Assembly (NCBI RefSeq): GCF_000006405.1
Contig: NW_003215582.1
Location: forward strand, 652,097-716,096
DNA: 64,000 nucleotides
Direction of reading: 5' to 3'
DNA from: Perkinsus marinus ATCC 50983
Lineage: Eukaryota > Perkinsozoa > Perkinsida > Perkinsidae
This document shows positions 1-13,100 of this stretch, piece by piece. Position numbers and translations under genes: made by a program. The notes under the pieces were generated by a model, which was not told the DNA's origin, ran no database searches, and saw nothing but the letters and a program-made list of their open reading frames with translations. Numbering within the stretch: the first letter of the stretch is position 1; every line of letters begins with the position of its first letter.

Positions 1-154
1 TTGCTGCGTATGATAATGGATTGCCTCCATAAATCGAGTGAGGAGGAGACTTATGATCACAGTCTTGTTGAAAAGGGTGAATCAATCAAATAGAAACTCC
101 ATCATAGGAGGGGTTTAATGCTGCTTTTGAAATGGTGATGATCAAGAACAGCCT

Positions 155-569
155 TCAACTTCTATCCACTTCTACTATCCTGTCCTCTCGATGAATCGAA
201 CCATCCTCGTTACAAACTGAGCTGATGCGGTATATAGCCTTCAGCGCTACAGCGTTCCCCAGCATGTCGAACTCAAACACTGACCATGCGCTGAGGAACA
301 CGACTCCAACGCACAGTTAAGTGAACTTATCTCAAGATATTCGTTTGCATTACAACGAGGTGTTTAGGCCTACATACAAAGAGTTCTTTACTGGGTAGGG
401 CTTCCTTATTGGCAACTGTCTCGAGTTCGGCCAAGGCGGGGGAGGTCCGCGATGCGAACTCATGCGGACCCCGCATGAGTGCGTGAGATGAAGCTGCGCC
501 GATGCAGAGGAAAAATTCATAGCGAATTCCCAGAAAATCGATTAGATTTGCGCAGCTCGTAGGTTTCAA
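155..569 (-). CDS. Hypothetical minus-strand gene, fragmentary
   Basis: The clearest part is a last exon at 303..155 on the minus strand. It reads VFLSAWSVFEFDMLGNAVAL and continues to IVEVDRS and a stop at 155-157, after an AG acceptor. A further minus frame (569..327) starts with Met and has a hydrophobic N-terminus, and a GTATGT donor inside it could join it to the last exon, but the phase does not fit cleanly. I do not recognise the product. It would be divergent from EF-2, so 570-800 would be a shared promoter region. The last exon is more credible than the upstream part. Confidence 0.3.
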
Positions 570-705
570 GTTTCAACGTGGGTATGGTTGTCGGACGTTG
601 CGGCATTGCGAGTGAAGCATTTAGAGTATTCTGGGGCCTGTATGTTGAGCAGGAGTATCGCAGTAGCACTACGTAGTGTAGTCGTGGTGTTTTATTGCTT
701 GATAA

Positions 706-732
706 TTTTCTTTGACTAACGTAGCGTGCAAG
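706..732 (+). promoter_or_regulatory. Branch-point and 3' splice acceptor ahead of EF-2
   Basis: A pyrimidine run (ttttcttt) is followed directly by a yeast-like branch sequence (gactaac, ending at 720) and AG dinucleotides at 723-724 and 731-732, about 70-80 nt before the EF-2 start codon. No matching 5' donor is evident upstream. This is what a spliced-leader trans-splice acceptor would look like in dinoflagellates and Perkinsus, though an ordinary 5'UTR intron is possible. Confidence 0.4.
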
Positions 733-802
733 TAGCTGTAGCCTTAGTAGGATAGTGGTAGGTCAATATTTCGCTCGTAGTTCCCAAGGATCTCTTGCCA
801 AA

Positions 803-3319
803 ATGCCGAACTTCACAGTAGAGGAGATGCGTGCGGCCATGGATGAGCCTCTTTACATCCGTAACATGAGTGTCATTGCTCATGTCGATCACGGCAAGTC
901 CACTTTGACCGATTCCCTTATCTGCCGTGCTGGCATTATCTCTTCTAAGGCCGCTGGTGATGCTCGTTTCACTGATACTCGTGCTGATGAGCAGGAGCGT
1001 GGTGTGACTATCAAGTCTACTGGTGTCTCTCTGTACTACGAGTACAAGGCCGAGGACAAGGAGAAGGAACACGGTTACCTTATTAACCTTATCGATTCCC
1101 CCGGTCACGTTGATTTCTCATCTGAGGTTACTGCTGCCCTTCGTGTTACCGATGGTGCTCTGGTCGTCGTCGATTGCATTGAGGGTACCGCCGTCCAGAC
1201 CGAGACTGTGCTTCGTCAGGCCTTGAGTGAGAGGGTCAAGCCAGTTCTGTTCATGAACAAGGTCGATAGGTGTATCTTGGAGTTGCAGATGGACCCTGAG
1301 GAGATGTATGTCAACTTCCGTAAATGCATTGAGGATGTCAACGTCATCATCGCCACTTACAACGATGAGCTCATGGGTGATTGCCAGGTCTATCCCGAGA
1401 AAGGTACCGTCGCCTTCGGTTCCGGTCTTCACGGCTGGGCTTTCTCCATCGAGAAGTTCGCCGAGATGTATGCTTCTAAGTTTGGTGTCCCCAAGTCTAA
1501 GATGATGAAGCGTCTCTGGGGTGATACTTTCTTCAACGCCAAGAAGCACTCTTGGACTAACGTCGCCGAGCCTGCTGGTCACACTGGCAAGCCCCTCCCT
1601 CGTGCCTTCTGCCAGTTCATCGTTGAGCCTATCACTCAGATGATCCGTGCCATCATGAACGAGGATAAGGAGAAGTACGAGAAGATGCTCAAGTCTTTGA
1701 ACATCGTCCTCAAGGGTGACGACAAGCTCCTCACCGGTAAGCCTTTGATGAAGAAGGTCATGCAGACTTGGTTGCCTGCTGCCGATACTTTGTTGGCTAT
1801 GATCGTCGATCACTTGCCTAGTCCTGTGTTCGCCCAGAAGTATCGTGTTGAGAACCTTTACGAGGGTCCTATGGATGACGCTGCCGCCAACGCCATCCGT
1901 GCCTGTGATCCCCATGGTCCTCTCATGATGTACATCTCCAAGATGGTTCCCACTTCTGATAAGGGTAGGTTCTACGCTTTCGGCCGTGTCTTCTCTGGTA
2001 CCATTGCTACCGGTAAGAAGGTCCGTATCCAGGGACCCCATTATGTCCCCGGCTCCAAGGATGACTTGAACGTCAAGAACATCCAACGTACCGTTCTTAT
2101 GATGGGTCGTTATGTCGAACAGGTGTCTGATATCCCTTGCGGTAACACCTGTGCCTTGGTCGGTGTTGATCAGTACTTGCTCAAGTCTGGTACCATCACT
2201 GATATCCCTGATGCCCATAACATCGCCGATATGAAGTACTCTGTGTCTCCCGTCGTCCGTGTGGCCGTCAAGCCCAAGGATGGTAAGGATCTCCCCAAGC
2301 TCGTTGAGGGTCTCAAGAAGCTTTCCAAGTCTGATCCCCTTGTTGTCTGCACCACTGAGGAGTCTGGTGAGCATATCATTGCTGGCTGCGGTGAGTTGCA
2401 CGTTGAGATCTGCCTTAAGGATCTTAAGGACGAGTACGCTCAGTGCGACTTCACTGTATCCGATCCCGTCGTCTCATACAGAGAGACTGTCACTACTACC
2501 TCGAGTCAGACTGCTCTCGCCAAGTCCCCCAACAAGCATAACCGTTTGTTCGTGACTGCCGAGCCTTTGGGTGATGAGGTTAGTGCTGAGATCGAGAGCG
2601 GCAAGTTGGGTCCTCGTGTTGATCCCAAGGAGCGTGCTAAGGAGCTCGCTGAGAAGTACGACTGGGATGTTAACGCCGCCCGTAAGATCTGGTGTTTCGG
2701 TCCCGAGACTGAGGGTGCCAACGTCGTCGTCGATGTCACTCAGGGTGTCCAGTACCTTAATGAGATCAAGGAGCATGTTAACTCAGCCTTCCAGTGGGCT
2801 TCTAAGGAGGGTCCTCTCTGTGAGGAGAACATGCGTGGTATTCGCTTCAACATTCAGGATGTTACCTTGCATACTGATGCTATCCATCGTGGTGCCGGTC
2901 AGCTTATGCCTGCTACTCGTCGTGTCTGCTTCGCCGCTGAGTTGCTCTCCGGCCCTGCTCTCCAGGAGCCTGTCTTCCTGGCTGAGATCACCGCTCCTAC
3001 TGAGGCCATGTCTGGTATCTACAACGTGCTCACCATGCGTCGTGGTTGCGTGTTCGAGGAGAACCAGAAGGAGGGTACTCCTCTGCTTCAGCTCAAGGCC
3101 TACTTGCCCGTTGCTGAGTCGTTCGGCTTCACTGGTGCTCTCCGTCAGGCTACCTCTGGTCAGGCCTTCCCTCAGTGCGTGTTCGATCATTGGGAGGCTC
3201 TTCCCGGTGACCCGATGCAGGAGGGTTCCAAGGCTCAGGAGCTCGTTCTCAACATCCGTAAGCGCAAGAACATCAAGGTTGAGATGCCCGATCTCTCCAA
3301 CTACATGGATAAGCTCTAA
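803..3319 (+). CDS. EEF2: Translation elongation factor 2 (EF-2)
   Basis: Intronless 838-residue cytosolic translation GTPase that moves the ribosome along mRNA after peptide-bond formation. The start at 803 ([20 protein letters not shown]) matches the usual eukaryotic EF-2 N-terminus and follows a good context (gccaaaATG). The frame is open for 16 further codons upstream but those residues do not look like EF-2. Visible motifs are the P-loop AHVDHGKS, the switch region [30 protein letters not shown], and near the C-terminus the diphthamide loop AIHRGAGQ with its conserved His. The protein ends in LSNYMDKL, typical of the family. Codon use is strongly biased (AAG, GGT, GTC), unlike the neighbours, fitting a very highly expressed gene. 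Long open frames on the other strand are by-products of this bias. Confidence 0.98.
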   Translation: MPNFTVEEMRAAMDEPLYIRNMSVIAHVDHGKSTLTDSLICRAGIISSKAAGDARFTDTRADEQERGVTIKSTGVSLYYEYKAEDKEKEHGYLINLIDSPGHVDFSSEVTAALRVTDGALVVVDCIEGTAVQTETVLRQALSERVKPVLFMNKVDRCILELQMDPEEMYVNFRKCIEDVNVIIATYNDELMGDCQVYPEKGTVAFGSGLHGWAFSIEKFAEMYASKFGVPKSKMMKRLWGDTFFNAKKHSWTNVAEPAGHTGKPLPRAFCQFIVEPITQMIRAIMNEDKEKYEKMLKSLNIVLKGDDKLLTGKPLMKKVMQTWLPAADTLLAMIVDHLPSPVFAQKYRVENLYEGPMDDAAANAIRACDPHGPLMMYISKMVPTSDKGRFYAFGRVFSGTIATGKKVRIQGPHYVPGSKDDLNVKNIQRTVLMMGRYVEQVSDIPCGNTCALVGVDQYLLKSGTITDIPDAHNIADMKYSVSPVVRVAVKPKDGKDLPKLVEGLKKLSKSDPLVVCTTEESGEHIIAGCGELHVEICLKDLKDEYAQCDFTVSDPVVSYRETVTTTSSQTALAKSPNKHNRLFVTAEPLGDEVSAEIESGKLGPRVDPKERAKELAEKYDWDVNAARKIWCFGPETEGANVVVDVTQGVQYLNEIKEHVNSAFQWASKEGPLCEENMRGIRFNIQDVTLHTDAIHRGAGQLMPATRRVCFAAELLSGPALQEPVFLAEITAPTEAMSGIYNVLTMRRGCVFEENQKEGTPLLQLKAYLPVAESFGFTGALRQATSGQAFPQCVFDHWEALPGDPMQEGSKAQELVLNIRKRKNIKVEMPDLSNYMDKL

Positions 3320-4228
3320 GCATTTAGATTCATTTCAAATCTGCTGGTGGTATTGGTGTAGTTTGAATCTGCTGCGTCCGTATCTGTTGACTCCTATCCA
3401 TGGTTATAGCATTGATGATCTATCTTTACCGTTCAAGCGGATGATTATGATATACTCATCCGAGGTCTTGTGTATCAACAGCTCTGCCGTTGCAACAGTG
3501 GATAATTACATTATAACGATTGGCCAAAACTTGGGACTTAGTTTATCTGGTGCTGCGAGAAAGACGGTATTGAGTTAAAGAAAGACTTTAGGGTGTTGGG
3601 GGACACATAGTACTATATGAACATAGTATAGTATATAGAAAGGGACCTATAGTGATGATATACAGACATCCGACAACCTCGTAGTGGATGATGTTGATTA
3701 TATCATGAGTAGCAATTGCATCTGTGTTTCAATGCGGGGATTACTTCGAGTTAATAAGAGGGGGATTCTTACATGTGTAACTTTCCTATAAAGATCGCAA
3801 CCTGCCGCGTTTTCCGTTCTTTGGCACATATGCAGACACGCAACACTAAGACTTCGTGGAATACTATTGAAGGGTCGATATATTTGACAACAGGGTGGAA
3901 ATATATCACATAACTGCTAACACAAATGCTGCTATGCACAAGTCAAATGATACGGCGATTGTAACAATCGTAAGAAAGCGATTAAGCAAGAGTGACAGGA
4001 TGCGATGAATTGTTGTAGTAGGGTTAGTTGTAAATTGTGATTGCTTGTAATGCTCCAACACAGAGCAGCCAAATTGGTTCAGTAGTAATAGTAATAAGAT
4101 TTGTTATTCCACTGCTTGTAGCGTTGCTGACCACTGCCGCCTTTACCCTTTCCTTTCCGATTACGTCGGGATTTAGTCGAAGTCGACTCCTTCGTATCTT
4201 ATAAAATCTACCATGTGAGAATGCATGA
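3320..4228. other. Spacer between EF-2 and a minus-strand gene
   Basis: About 0.9 kb downstream of EF-2 with T-rich stretches and scattered stops in all frames. It lies between two convergent genes, so it must hold both 3' ends. I see no RNA gene or repeat in it. Confidence 0.5.
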
Positions 4229-4867
4229 CTACAAGGGCTCACCCTCAACTTCGGATTTCTTCTGTTCTTCTGGTGGCCGATCCCTATCACTGGTGAGCCT
4301 CGTCACAGGCAACCTCCGAACTGCTGTAACCTTCGATCCGCCACAAGATACATGCGTTGTTGAAACCACCTCAGCAGAGATGTGATCAACTGCATGCGAG
4401 TTGTCATCAGCCGCAGTGGACTGGACTTCTCCCGCTGATAATCCAGCTATAGGCGACCTGGCCTCGGAGGCTGACATTGGAGGGGACTGTGTGGTGCTCT
4501 CAGTGGATGAGTGTGGTCGTGCTAGTATCCGTACCTAAAGCATGAGCTTGGATATGTGCTGGTAGTAACCGCTTACTTGTCCCATTTTCGGACTGAACAC
4601 AGGACTTGTTCGAGAGGCTATGATCTCCTTCGCCAATTTCGAATCGGGCAAGGTCTCCTCAATAGGGGCGTCCCATAATTCTACCAGAGTCTCCCCCGAC
4701 ATGTGTGGGGCTAACCCAGGTGAATCCATGGAATCCTGCCCCCGACCTCTCAGAGAAGGAGGCAGAATGCGAACATCCTCACGAGGCACAAACTTCGAGG
4801 CTGCCTGCTTCTCAGGCTTCTCTCCCTGCAATGTTGCTGGTGGTAGTGTGGACCGTGCAGACGCCAT
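4229..4867 (-). CDS. Hypothetical protein, two exons
   Basis: Minus-strand gene read from 4867. Exon 1 (4867..4577) begins MASARSTLPPATLQGEKPEK. A 42-nt intron (4576..4535, GTAAGC...TTTAG) joins it in phase to exon 2 (4534..4229), ending EEQKKSEVEGEPL. The product is about 198 residues, hydrophilic, rich in Ser, Pro and Glu and probably largely disordered. No domain is recognised. It converges on EF-2. The clean splice and long continuous frame make it a likely real gene of unknown function. Confidence 0.6.
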
Positions 4868-5212
4868 CCGGGATGCTAAGCTCTGAAGTCACGAAATTAC
4901 GGTATGCGACAACTCAGCAAGTATTACCTGCGATGGCAATGGTGTTGGGCAAAGATGGGGGAAAGTACGGCCTAGATCTGCTAGGCCTACTGTGATTTCT
5001 CCTGAATGCTTTCTCGATTGTCGAGGAGCCATTCTTAGGTAAAAATAGTAGCCGCAGGGTAAATCAGATAGTCCGGTAACTCGACATGAACTCCCTAGAA
5101 AATCAGTCTCGTCATGTCTATCCCTAGGTCACAAGTTGTGACTCACAACGGATTCAAAGATGTATTACATACAAGCTTCACCGCGCCACGAGATTATCCT
5201 GCTGAAGAAGAC
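4868..5212. other. Short spacer
   Basis: About 345 nt between two minus-strand genes. It must contain the 3' end of the gene at 5.2-6.0 kb and the promoter of the gene at 4.2-4.9 kb. No further structure is seen. Confidence 0.4.
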
Positions 5213-5975
5213 TCAGAAGAAATACCGATGGCTGCTCTTGAAATTGAACTTCTCGAGCTGGCGCAGTATAGCGAGGCCGTGCCCCACCGTCTGCTCGATC
5301 TTCGGATGGTGTTCTGGGTATCTTGGGAATACTCTTGAACGCGAACTGGCACTCGTATAGATTCACCTCGCGAGAAGGTCTTCGTAAGCCTTAGTAACCA
5401 TACCACACTGCTCTGGCATGTTTTCAACCTCTTCCGAAGCAGCAGCACCGGAGCCCATCACGCCTAGTTCCGAACCCTGGTTCTATCCCGGCACCCGGCA
5501 TTTTACCTTCTGCACGACTTGACAACTCCAAAAGCTCATTGATGTGATCTCTGACGTCCTCACAGGCGTACATGCAGTTGATAGTCTCGTGAAGATTGCG
5601 AATAATAGGTCCAATTTCGTCGTCACATAAATACGGCTCGCACATGTGATCCACCTGCAGTCGGCGTGTCCGATGACCTCGACGGAATCTTACCTTCTCC
5701 AGCTCAGATTCCCAGAAAGGGGCATCTAGGACGAGATTGAGGCCGTCCTCCCAATTCGTGCCGAGTACCTTAGCTGAGATGAGCGACTGTGAATGACGAT
5801 ATCCGACCTGATAGTAGAGATTGGAAGCCCTCTGGAGAGCCTCAGCCCTGGTGAACTTGTCCACTGTGAGCATTGAAAAATATCGAGTGGTGGTCCTTAT
5901 TGCCATCGGCCTGCCCAAGCCGGATGGGATTATGCGGCGTGAGAGGGTACGACTCAGGAGGCTGGAGGCCATCAA
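5213..5975 (-). CDS. Probable mitochondrial protein of unknown function
   Basis: Minus-strand gene with three exons. The N-terminus (MMASSLLSRTLSRRI, then GLGRPMAIRTTTRYFSML) is rich in Arg, Ser and Thr with no acidic residues, as in mitochondrial targeting peptides. The middle contains a helical stretch with two Cys (INCMYACEDVRDHINELLEL). After a short intron the frame continues SGAAASEEVENMPEQCGMV, then a 45-nt GT..AG intron leads to the last exon, which ends in LEKFNFKSSHRYFF and a stop at 5213-5215. About 210 residues. It could be an alveolate-specific respiratory-chain or ATP-synthase subunit, but that is only a guess from size and leader. The second Met is an alternative start. Confidence 0.6.
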
Positions 5976-6341
5976 TTGCTACAATAGCAGGACTGCAGGG
6001 CTAGGTTGAGGCACTGGACAGCGATCGGGTAGGGTTTCGCACGTATATTAGGCTGAACATAGACTCTCTGAGCATCCTCGCTGGACAGTAACCCTGGCCA
6101 AGTTGCTGACGCGCACGCCCTTGTAATCGATCTTTCTAGGAACAATTTGTAAGATGGATCATGAAGATGCATCATGGTGTCTCTTGAGATGAGTACCAAT
6201 TCTAGCACGGCTTCTGTTGGCTTTACAGTGTTTAATACGGGGGTAATTGGATGCCTCTGGTGGTATTGGAAAAGTTAGTTTTTCTTCGTCCCTCGACGTC
6301 GTCTTCAATTCGTCCTCTGCCTCCTCCATTTGGTAGTAGTC
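5976..6341. other. Divergent promoter region
   Basis: About 365 nt between the start of the minus-strand mitochondrial-type gene and the start of the plus-strand chromodomain gene. It must contain both promoters. No sharp motif is seen. Confidence 0.4.
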
Positions 6342-7086
6342 ATGGCCTCACCAGAGTATTACGAAGTGCAGGCTCTGTTGGACGTGCGGAAGATATCTGG
6401 GAGGAAGGAAGAGTACTGAGATGGTATTGTGATGCAGTGGAGGCATGCTTGGGTAGGTTCTTAGTCAAGTGGAAGAATTCTCGAGAGCTCACGTGGGAGC
6501 CATCGGGCAACATTGGATCCGGGCTCAATGATGTGAAAGAGGTATGGTATCAGCTTAATGATTACTATAAGCATCAGCATGCCCAGACACTTCGGCAGAA
6601 GAAGGAGCGCTTCAGAGGCCGGAAGCTGACCGAGTCGGTAGCGAGTCCGGCAGGTGTAGTACGGAAAGTGTATCGGAAACGGAGTCCAAGTCGATCGAGC
6701 TGTGAGGAGACGAATACCATGTCGGGGTTGGATCTCATTCTTCAGCATCTGGAGATGACTATACGTCGCATAGCGAGTCTAGTGATGATGACGATCTTAA
6801 AGAAGAACCACTCAATGGCGCTGCGGGGGACTATCAAACTGGAAAGCTCAATGAGGACGAGAAGATGAAGGTAATAGCAGTACCATGGCTCTCGCCTCGG
6901 TCTATGCTGTCGGATCAAGATCACGGAACATCCAGTCGTTGACCTGTCCTCAACTGTGTAGTCCTATTGATGTGTGTTGGTAGGGATATCAGGCAAGCCC
7001 TTCGGATACTACTATGGGCGGCACCAACAGAGCACCAGCAGCTCCTAGACCCATACCTGTGGCCAGGTTCCGTGGAGGCTTATTCG

Positions 7087-7118
<32 letters not shown>

Positions 7119-10100
7119 CATGTGCCGAGGCCATGTGTTGGTCATGCTCAGGTATGGTTGATGACTTGAAACAGAATGCAGTATTGAGAGTAGCGAATAC
7201 GGCGGGCGTTCGGTATCTACCTGAGACTAAGCTCAATAAGCTGTTCATAGAGTATCTCTATGGCACGGATGTGGAGTCCTCAGTGATGAGTGATCTCCAA
7301 TATGAGCAAGCTGTAGTGGACCTTATGTGGAGTATGGCTGTCAATCTGCAAGGACTGGACGAGGCCACACTGTCGGACCTAAAGGAGTGTCTATTGAGAT
7401 TGGCTCGTCAGCTGAGACTACAACCAGCGACAACGTCTAAGATGCTCCAGGACTGGTTCAATAGGCATCATCATGTTCATGCTACTGGGTCCCCTTCTTA
7501 TAACCTCATGAACGTGTCAACACTGCGGGCAATATGCTCCTGGATGTCGACTCTAACGGACGAAGGTGCTACTAAAATGGAGGACTTTAGTGACACTGGC
7601 AGTGTAGCTGACGTTGATGTCGATGCCTTGTTGAAGGGGTCTGATGATGGTAATAATCATAGTGGAGAAGTTATTTTTTGCATCGCTCCGCTAGACAGCA
7701 GTCAAATATTTCAGTTGAGATGGAGGAGCCCATCGAGACTGTCGAGGACCCAATAGTGGCCGAGTTCACGCAAGCACAGAACGAAATGTAAGCCTGTGGA
7801 ATGAGCCTCTCTAGTGCCATGGTTACGCTCAGGTTCGGCGAGACTGAGGACACGGATGAGGGAGATATCTGTACACTCATCCATCTGGTCTATGCTGCCA
7901 AGAACCCTAGCAAGTTATCGGAGGTAACAGTGGAGGTTGGCAGTGGATTAGAATGGCTTCGTGTGGTTGATCAGATGCCAGGCTTGATAGCGAAGTACTC
8001 GGCAACACTGAAGGCGTTATATGAGAGCATATGCAAGAAGTATGGTGTGGACTGTAATAGTGGTAGAGGGGTGGGAGGTAGGGTGGTGACACATCGAGTT
8101 AGGCGCGGAGTTCGCGATACAGTCTAATATCAAGAACTATCGGACTATGGAGGACTTCGCTGCTTACTCTTTGGCTAGTGTAAGACTAGGGTTCGAGTCG
8201 GACTGGGGAGAGGGGGCTCCTGCGCATCGGCTGTTGGCTCTGAGGTTGGTGAAGGGCGTACAATGATGCAGGGTAACGGGCAGTGTTGGACTGTGTGTTC
8301 GGATTCCTCACTAATAATAAGAGTTTATATACGAATTCGGGCCGGAATATTCAGAAACCGAAGATCTCTCCGATTTCTATATTGTCGTCAAGACATGTAG
8401 TTGACCATGTGCATATTTCACAACACTGGTAACGGTGACTACTTTAAAGCAAGGTTGGATGAAGAGTCTAGGACTGTGAGCGGTTGGTTATGGACCTTCC
8501 CATCAGGCTCGGTCACTTTATGCGACGTACAACCCGGCCAAGTTGGATGAAATAGAAGACATCATGGCTAAGAACGCCAATCAGGAGATGCAGGTGGTGG
8601 CAGCCATTCGACAGAAATATGATGAAGGTCGAGGATACAAGCCTGGTACTACTAGGGGAGTATTCACACGCAATGCCCCTAGGGCTACTTCTGTTGTTAC
8701 ATCGGGAATCCTCCAGCACCTGTTGGACTGTGGACTTACAATGTGTCTCTAGTGGCCAGAACTACGATGGTTGTCCAGGTATGTATTATCCGCCGAGCAG
8801 CCCAGAATATGGTATAATGGAATTGATAAGGGAGGAGTTGGCTGTGTATAACCCGGACTTGCTCAGTAGGCCTTTGCGATGGCTTTATTCGTCATGATGG
8901 AATCCCTCAGGATCCATCGAGCACACGGTGTTCACGCAGTATAGGTCGAGGGAGCTGTATGTGTACTTGGCCATATGTGATAAATACGGGGTTACTATTG
9001 ACGAGGATAGGCTGGTAGTGTCGGGTGCGCGGTTCGATCCTGGGTGCATTATGGTTGCATGGAATAGGCTGCCGTCGTTGAGACTTATCGAGAGAAACAG
9101 AACACGCAACGACAAGCACAAGTGTTCAATGTCGTTAAGGAGATATATAAGACGTATAATCGCGGGAAGGTCAAGGATGTAAGTTGAGGAATAGCGAGGA
9201 AGTGCAAGATTGCAAGATTCATTCATCAGATTCATCGGTTAGTGAACAAGTTCTCGAAATCAACATCTTCGGAGTTGGAGTTGATACAGGCTGTTTGCAA
9301 CAAGTTCAGGGTGCCTCTGCATGTTAAAGTGGACATTATATGTAAGCGCGGACCCAGGTTCGAATCCTGGCACGCGCATTTTGTTTATCTCAGCTCGCAT
9401 GTTGGACCCTGGTGCTCTGGATCTGACGTGGCACAGTAAGTTCCAGGAGGCTGTGGAGAAGAGTGACCTGTCGATGCATGTAAGCTCTCTCTGTTGGTCG
9501 GAATGAGTAGATAAGGTGGTGTTAGGTGTGGGGTTTGATACAAATGGAAATGTCCAGTAATATGGATTCACATCTAGTGTCACAGCCGCCAATGAGGCTG
9601 AGCGGCGAGGATGCGTCTATGCTTACTATGGATAGGTTGTCAGGGGAGGAACAATGGACGACGGTTGAGATGCTGGTAAGTGGTCCCAGGTTCGATCCCT
9701 GGGCTCTGCAACTTCATTCGTATAGATTCGCGGCCGAGGTGGCATGATATCGAATGAAGTGATTATGCGGGATCTACTCGATCAGAAGGGTAGGTCGTCA
9801 ACTACTGCTATTCAACATGTTGGCTACTATATTGATATCATTCAGTTCATGAGCTGGGTATAAACAACTATCCATCGCAACTACGGTACCGTATCACGCA
9901 GCAGGAGCCTGAGAGTGTTCAATGGGACTCCTTCTGGGTCGCCGAGACTCCTCGTCTCAGCTGTACGCTCTCGGTGAGTTTGCTCTGGTGATGATGCAGT
10001 GAAGTTTGAGTCATATGATTTCAGATGAACTCAGTGTCCCCACCAGAGCCCTCTGCGGCTGGGTACCGACCCCAGCGACTTTGGTTAAGCATGCAGGATT

Positions 10101-13100
10101 TGCTGCAGTGGATACATCATATACGACAACAGTATCAAGTGGCTGCTGATGAGCTGGCTCAGAGTGTACTGCAGAAGGGAGGGCAAGAGGATGGGCCGGT
10201 AGGGGGATAGGGCAGAGGTCCCGGGTTCGATCCCTGGTTAGAGCTTGGTATAATGTTCTTTATAATAGGTTGTCCAGCCACCATTGACGGCCAAGAGAGA
10301 GCAGCCGACTCAACCACTGCTCTCTTGTAATGTTGCCTTGGTGAGCCCAAAGCTCACTGTATTCGCTGGAGACTACCGAACGCTTATCATTGACGAGTAC
10401 GTGCGCAGGCTCGGTCCGCGGCTGAGGCATTCATGCTTGTTAGGTATCCTGAGTGTAGTCTCAATCGACAGCAGAATCATGTATGGTTCTTGCCTAAGGG
10501 TGGCAGGCGGAGTGACATTGTAGATAAGGTAGTAGTATCCTGCCGCTGCTACTCTGGTTAGTGGTCGGATCTTATCAGCTTCGGGCAGCATGCGCGGCTT
10601 GGCCGAGATGGTTGCGTCATGGAGGTGCTGTTATCATTGACTACGATAAGGTGCACTTCATTGGTGGACTGAGGAGGAGAGCTATGTACTATACAAGGTG
10701 ACCTGTCTGTAGTGATGCAGTCGGTCATCAGGTATCGGGAGGGCATCAAACAGATATCTCGACTGTTGGGAGACGAGGCTGGATCGGGTACTAAGGCCGG
10801 GTTATCTGTAAATTGATGTAGACACTCATAGCATGTGTGCGGCGTGATTGTTGTTATCTGGGCCACTGACGTCTCTTCAGTGCGTATACCGAGATATTTG
10901 CTGTCACTGCCATTGGGGCCTCTACAGCCTCAGCTGCAGGAGCTGGTCTCGGATTATGATGATCATGAGAGCCAGGATGACTATGGGGAGAGCGACCCGG
11001 AGGTAATAGCAGTAGTAAGACTATTGGAGGGATGTAGAAAGGGGGTGTATCGGTAGGTCCCGACAGAGCTTATCAGACCATTGAGGTTATCCCGCCAGCA
11101 GATGAGGGATGCCTTTATACAGGGGGCACTCTGCCTCAACTGTGATGATATTACCCATAAACCAGCTGACTGTGGGATTAGACGCAAGGTCAGTCTTTTG
11201 TGGTATCACACTTCTCATTATCTCGATTCTTGTGTTGTTTTTCTTTTCGTGGTATCGATGTTGCTACTCAGGTGTGTTGGAACTGTCACGGAGCTCATCA
11301 AGGTCACACCTGCACTACCCGCTGCCGGTAGGGATGGTCCTGTCTGCTTGCTGGGTCGATGGGTGTTCGTTAAGGTTCTGTCAATGTAACCACAGCGCGT
11401 TTGTGCTCTTGGAATGCGTGAAGCGAGGGGGTAGAAGAGCGCAGGAGTGGGCTAAGAATCGACATTATCAAGAGCAGTTCCAGTTGAATCGAACGTAGGG
11501 TTGGGCTTGGTCGTGCGCTCGTTAATGGATCTCCTCAGGTACCTGGATGTTGAGCAAGCCATTGCTAGTGCAGAGGCGGCGGGGAAGCAGTGGAGTGATG
11601 AGATAGTGGAGATGGTCCGCATACTGTACAACGCTGGGCAGTGGCTGCCGAATAGCTGGAAGGAGCACTTTGAAAAGGCTCTTGCTGACGCCAATGCTGT
11701 GAAGTCAGAAGAGGGTGGAGGTCAGGATCAGGTGAGGGCTCATCCCGGAGGATGGGGGTCTTCGACAGGCTACTTGTATTAGGCGTCAACGGCTGACAAT
11801 GAGGCTAGTGTTTCTACTGGGAGTATCAAGCCAGTAGGTGTCTGAAGCAGATCTGTGGGGTCATATTCCTGTTATAGGTACTCCCGTCAACGCCGCCTCC
11901 TATACTCCCTGACCAGAAGTACAAGTGGATTGAACGTATCTTCCTCGATGAGCTGTTGGGTGCGGGCATGCTTGGTCGCGATGCTGTTAGGGCCATCGTG
12001 GGCTCGAGAGGTGGGTCTGCCAGGGGTAGTGAGATGGGCAGTTGGGTGGGTGGTCAGGCCAGAATCATAAGGAGATGGAGTCGGCCACACAGAGCCGTAT
12101 ATACTTCCGAGGGATGGGTATGAAGGACGGTAGTGTTGGTGAGTAGCAGTAGTAGGAGTGCGATGATGGTATAATGGTCCTGATGGATCAGGTGGAGGCG
12201 CGGAAGAGATGCCTGATCTGAGGCACTTCGATACCGAGGCGAGGATACATGTACTGGTCAAGTGTAATGCTAGGCTCCATCATCGCTGATTGCTGAAGGC
12301 CTATTGCAGGTGATCAGCCGCCCCAGGCTAGAGCTGTCCGATCGATGCTTATTCGGATCATACGCGGCCTTGAGTCTGAGCGTCAGAGAGGCCATGGGTG
12401 AGTGCCCCTTATGGTTCTTGCGAGTCCTCCTCCTCCCCGACGCTGCTTTTTCTAGGGCCTTGCCACCGCTGTGTGATGCCTTCCATTGGCTGGAAAGCTC
12501 CTCCAAGTACCAGAGTGGCATGGGTAAGCGTGAGGATATGGATCGATACTCGGGAGGAGCTGATGATGGAGGAGCTAGAGCAGTAAGGAGTAGGAGGAGG
12601 AGTGGTATAGGTCTCAGTGGTTGCTGCATGCTCAGTTGCCTGGGGGTGGTATCCAAGGCTTGGAGATTACGCTTGGTGACAATCGTGATAAAGAGGTTAA
12701 TGCTTTACAACACTGGCTGCATGCACAGGGCATAGAGGCGAAGGTAATAGTAGCAGTAGTAGATGGGGAGTGCTGCATTATCATCTGCTTGTTCATGGTG
12801 TAGACGGACTCGAATCTCACACGCATATTGATACCATCAACCCGGAAAATAGAGGCATCAGTGGCGATCAAGGAGAGGGAACAACCAGGGGAGTTTGATG
12901 ATAAGATGGAGGAGAGGAAACGGATTATCAGTAGGATGCTCGCTAGATGACCTGTTCTGCATCTTATCGTCTTGAACTTTAGATTCTCCAGCAGTTCGTC
13001 ATTCGGTGTACTCATCTCTGTTCCAGCTCTTCGCACTGTGGCCGGCTCAGCCACCTGCTGTCAGTGGGGTGTAGGTTCTCACCATCAGCATCACCGTTGC

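Noticed and set aside
1118-2401. 427-codon open frame antisense to EF-2
   Set aside because: A shadow of EF-2 codon bias; no recognisable protein features.
8180-8244. Fifth B-box intron (gtaagactagggttcgagtc)
   Set aside because: The stretch also reads well as coding (ASVRLGFESDWGEGAPAH) and does not form the T-arm hairpin; left out of the count.
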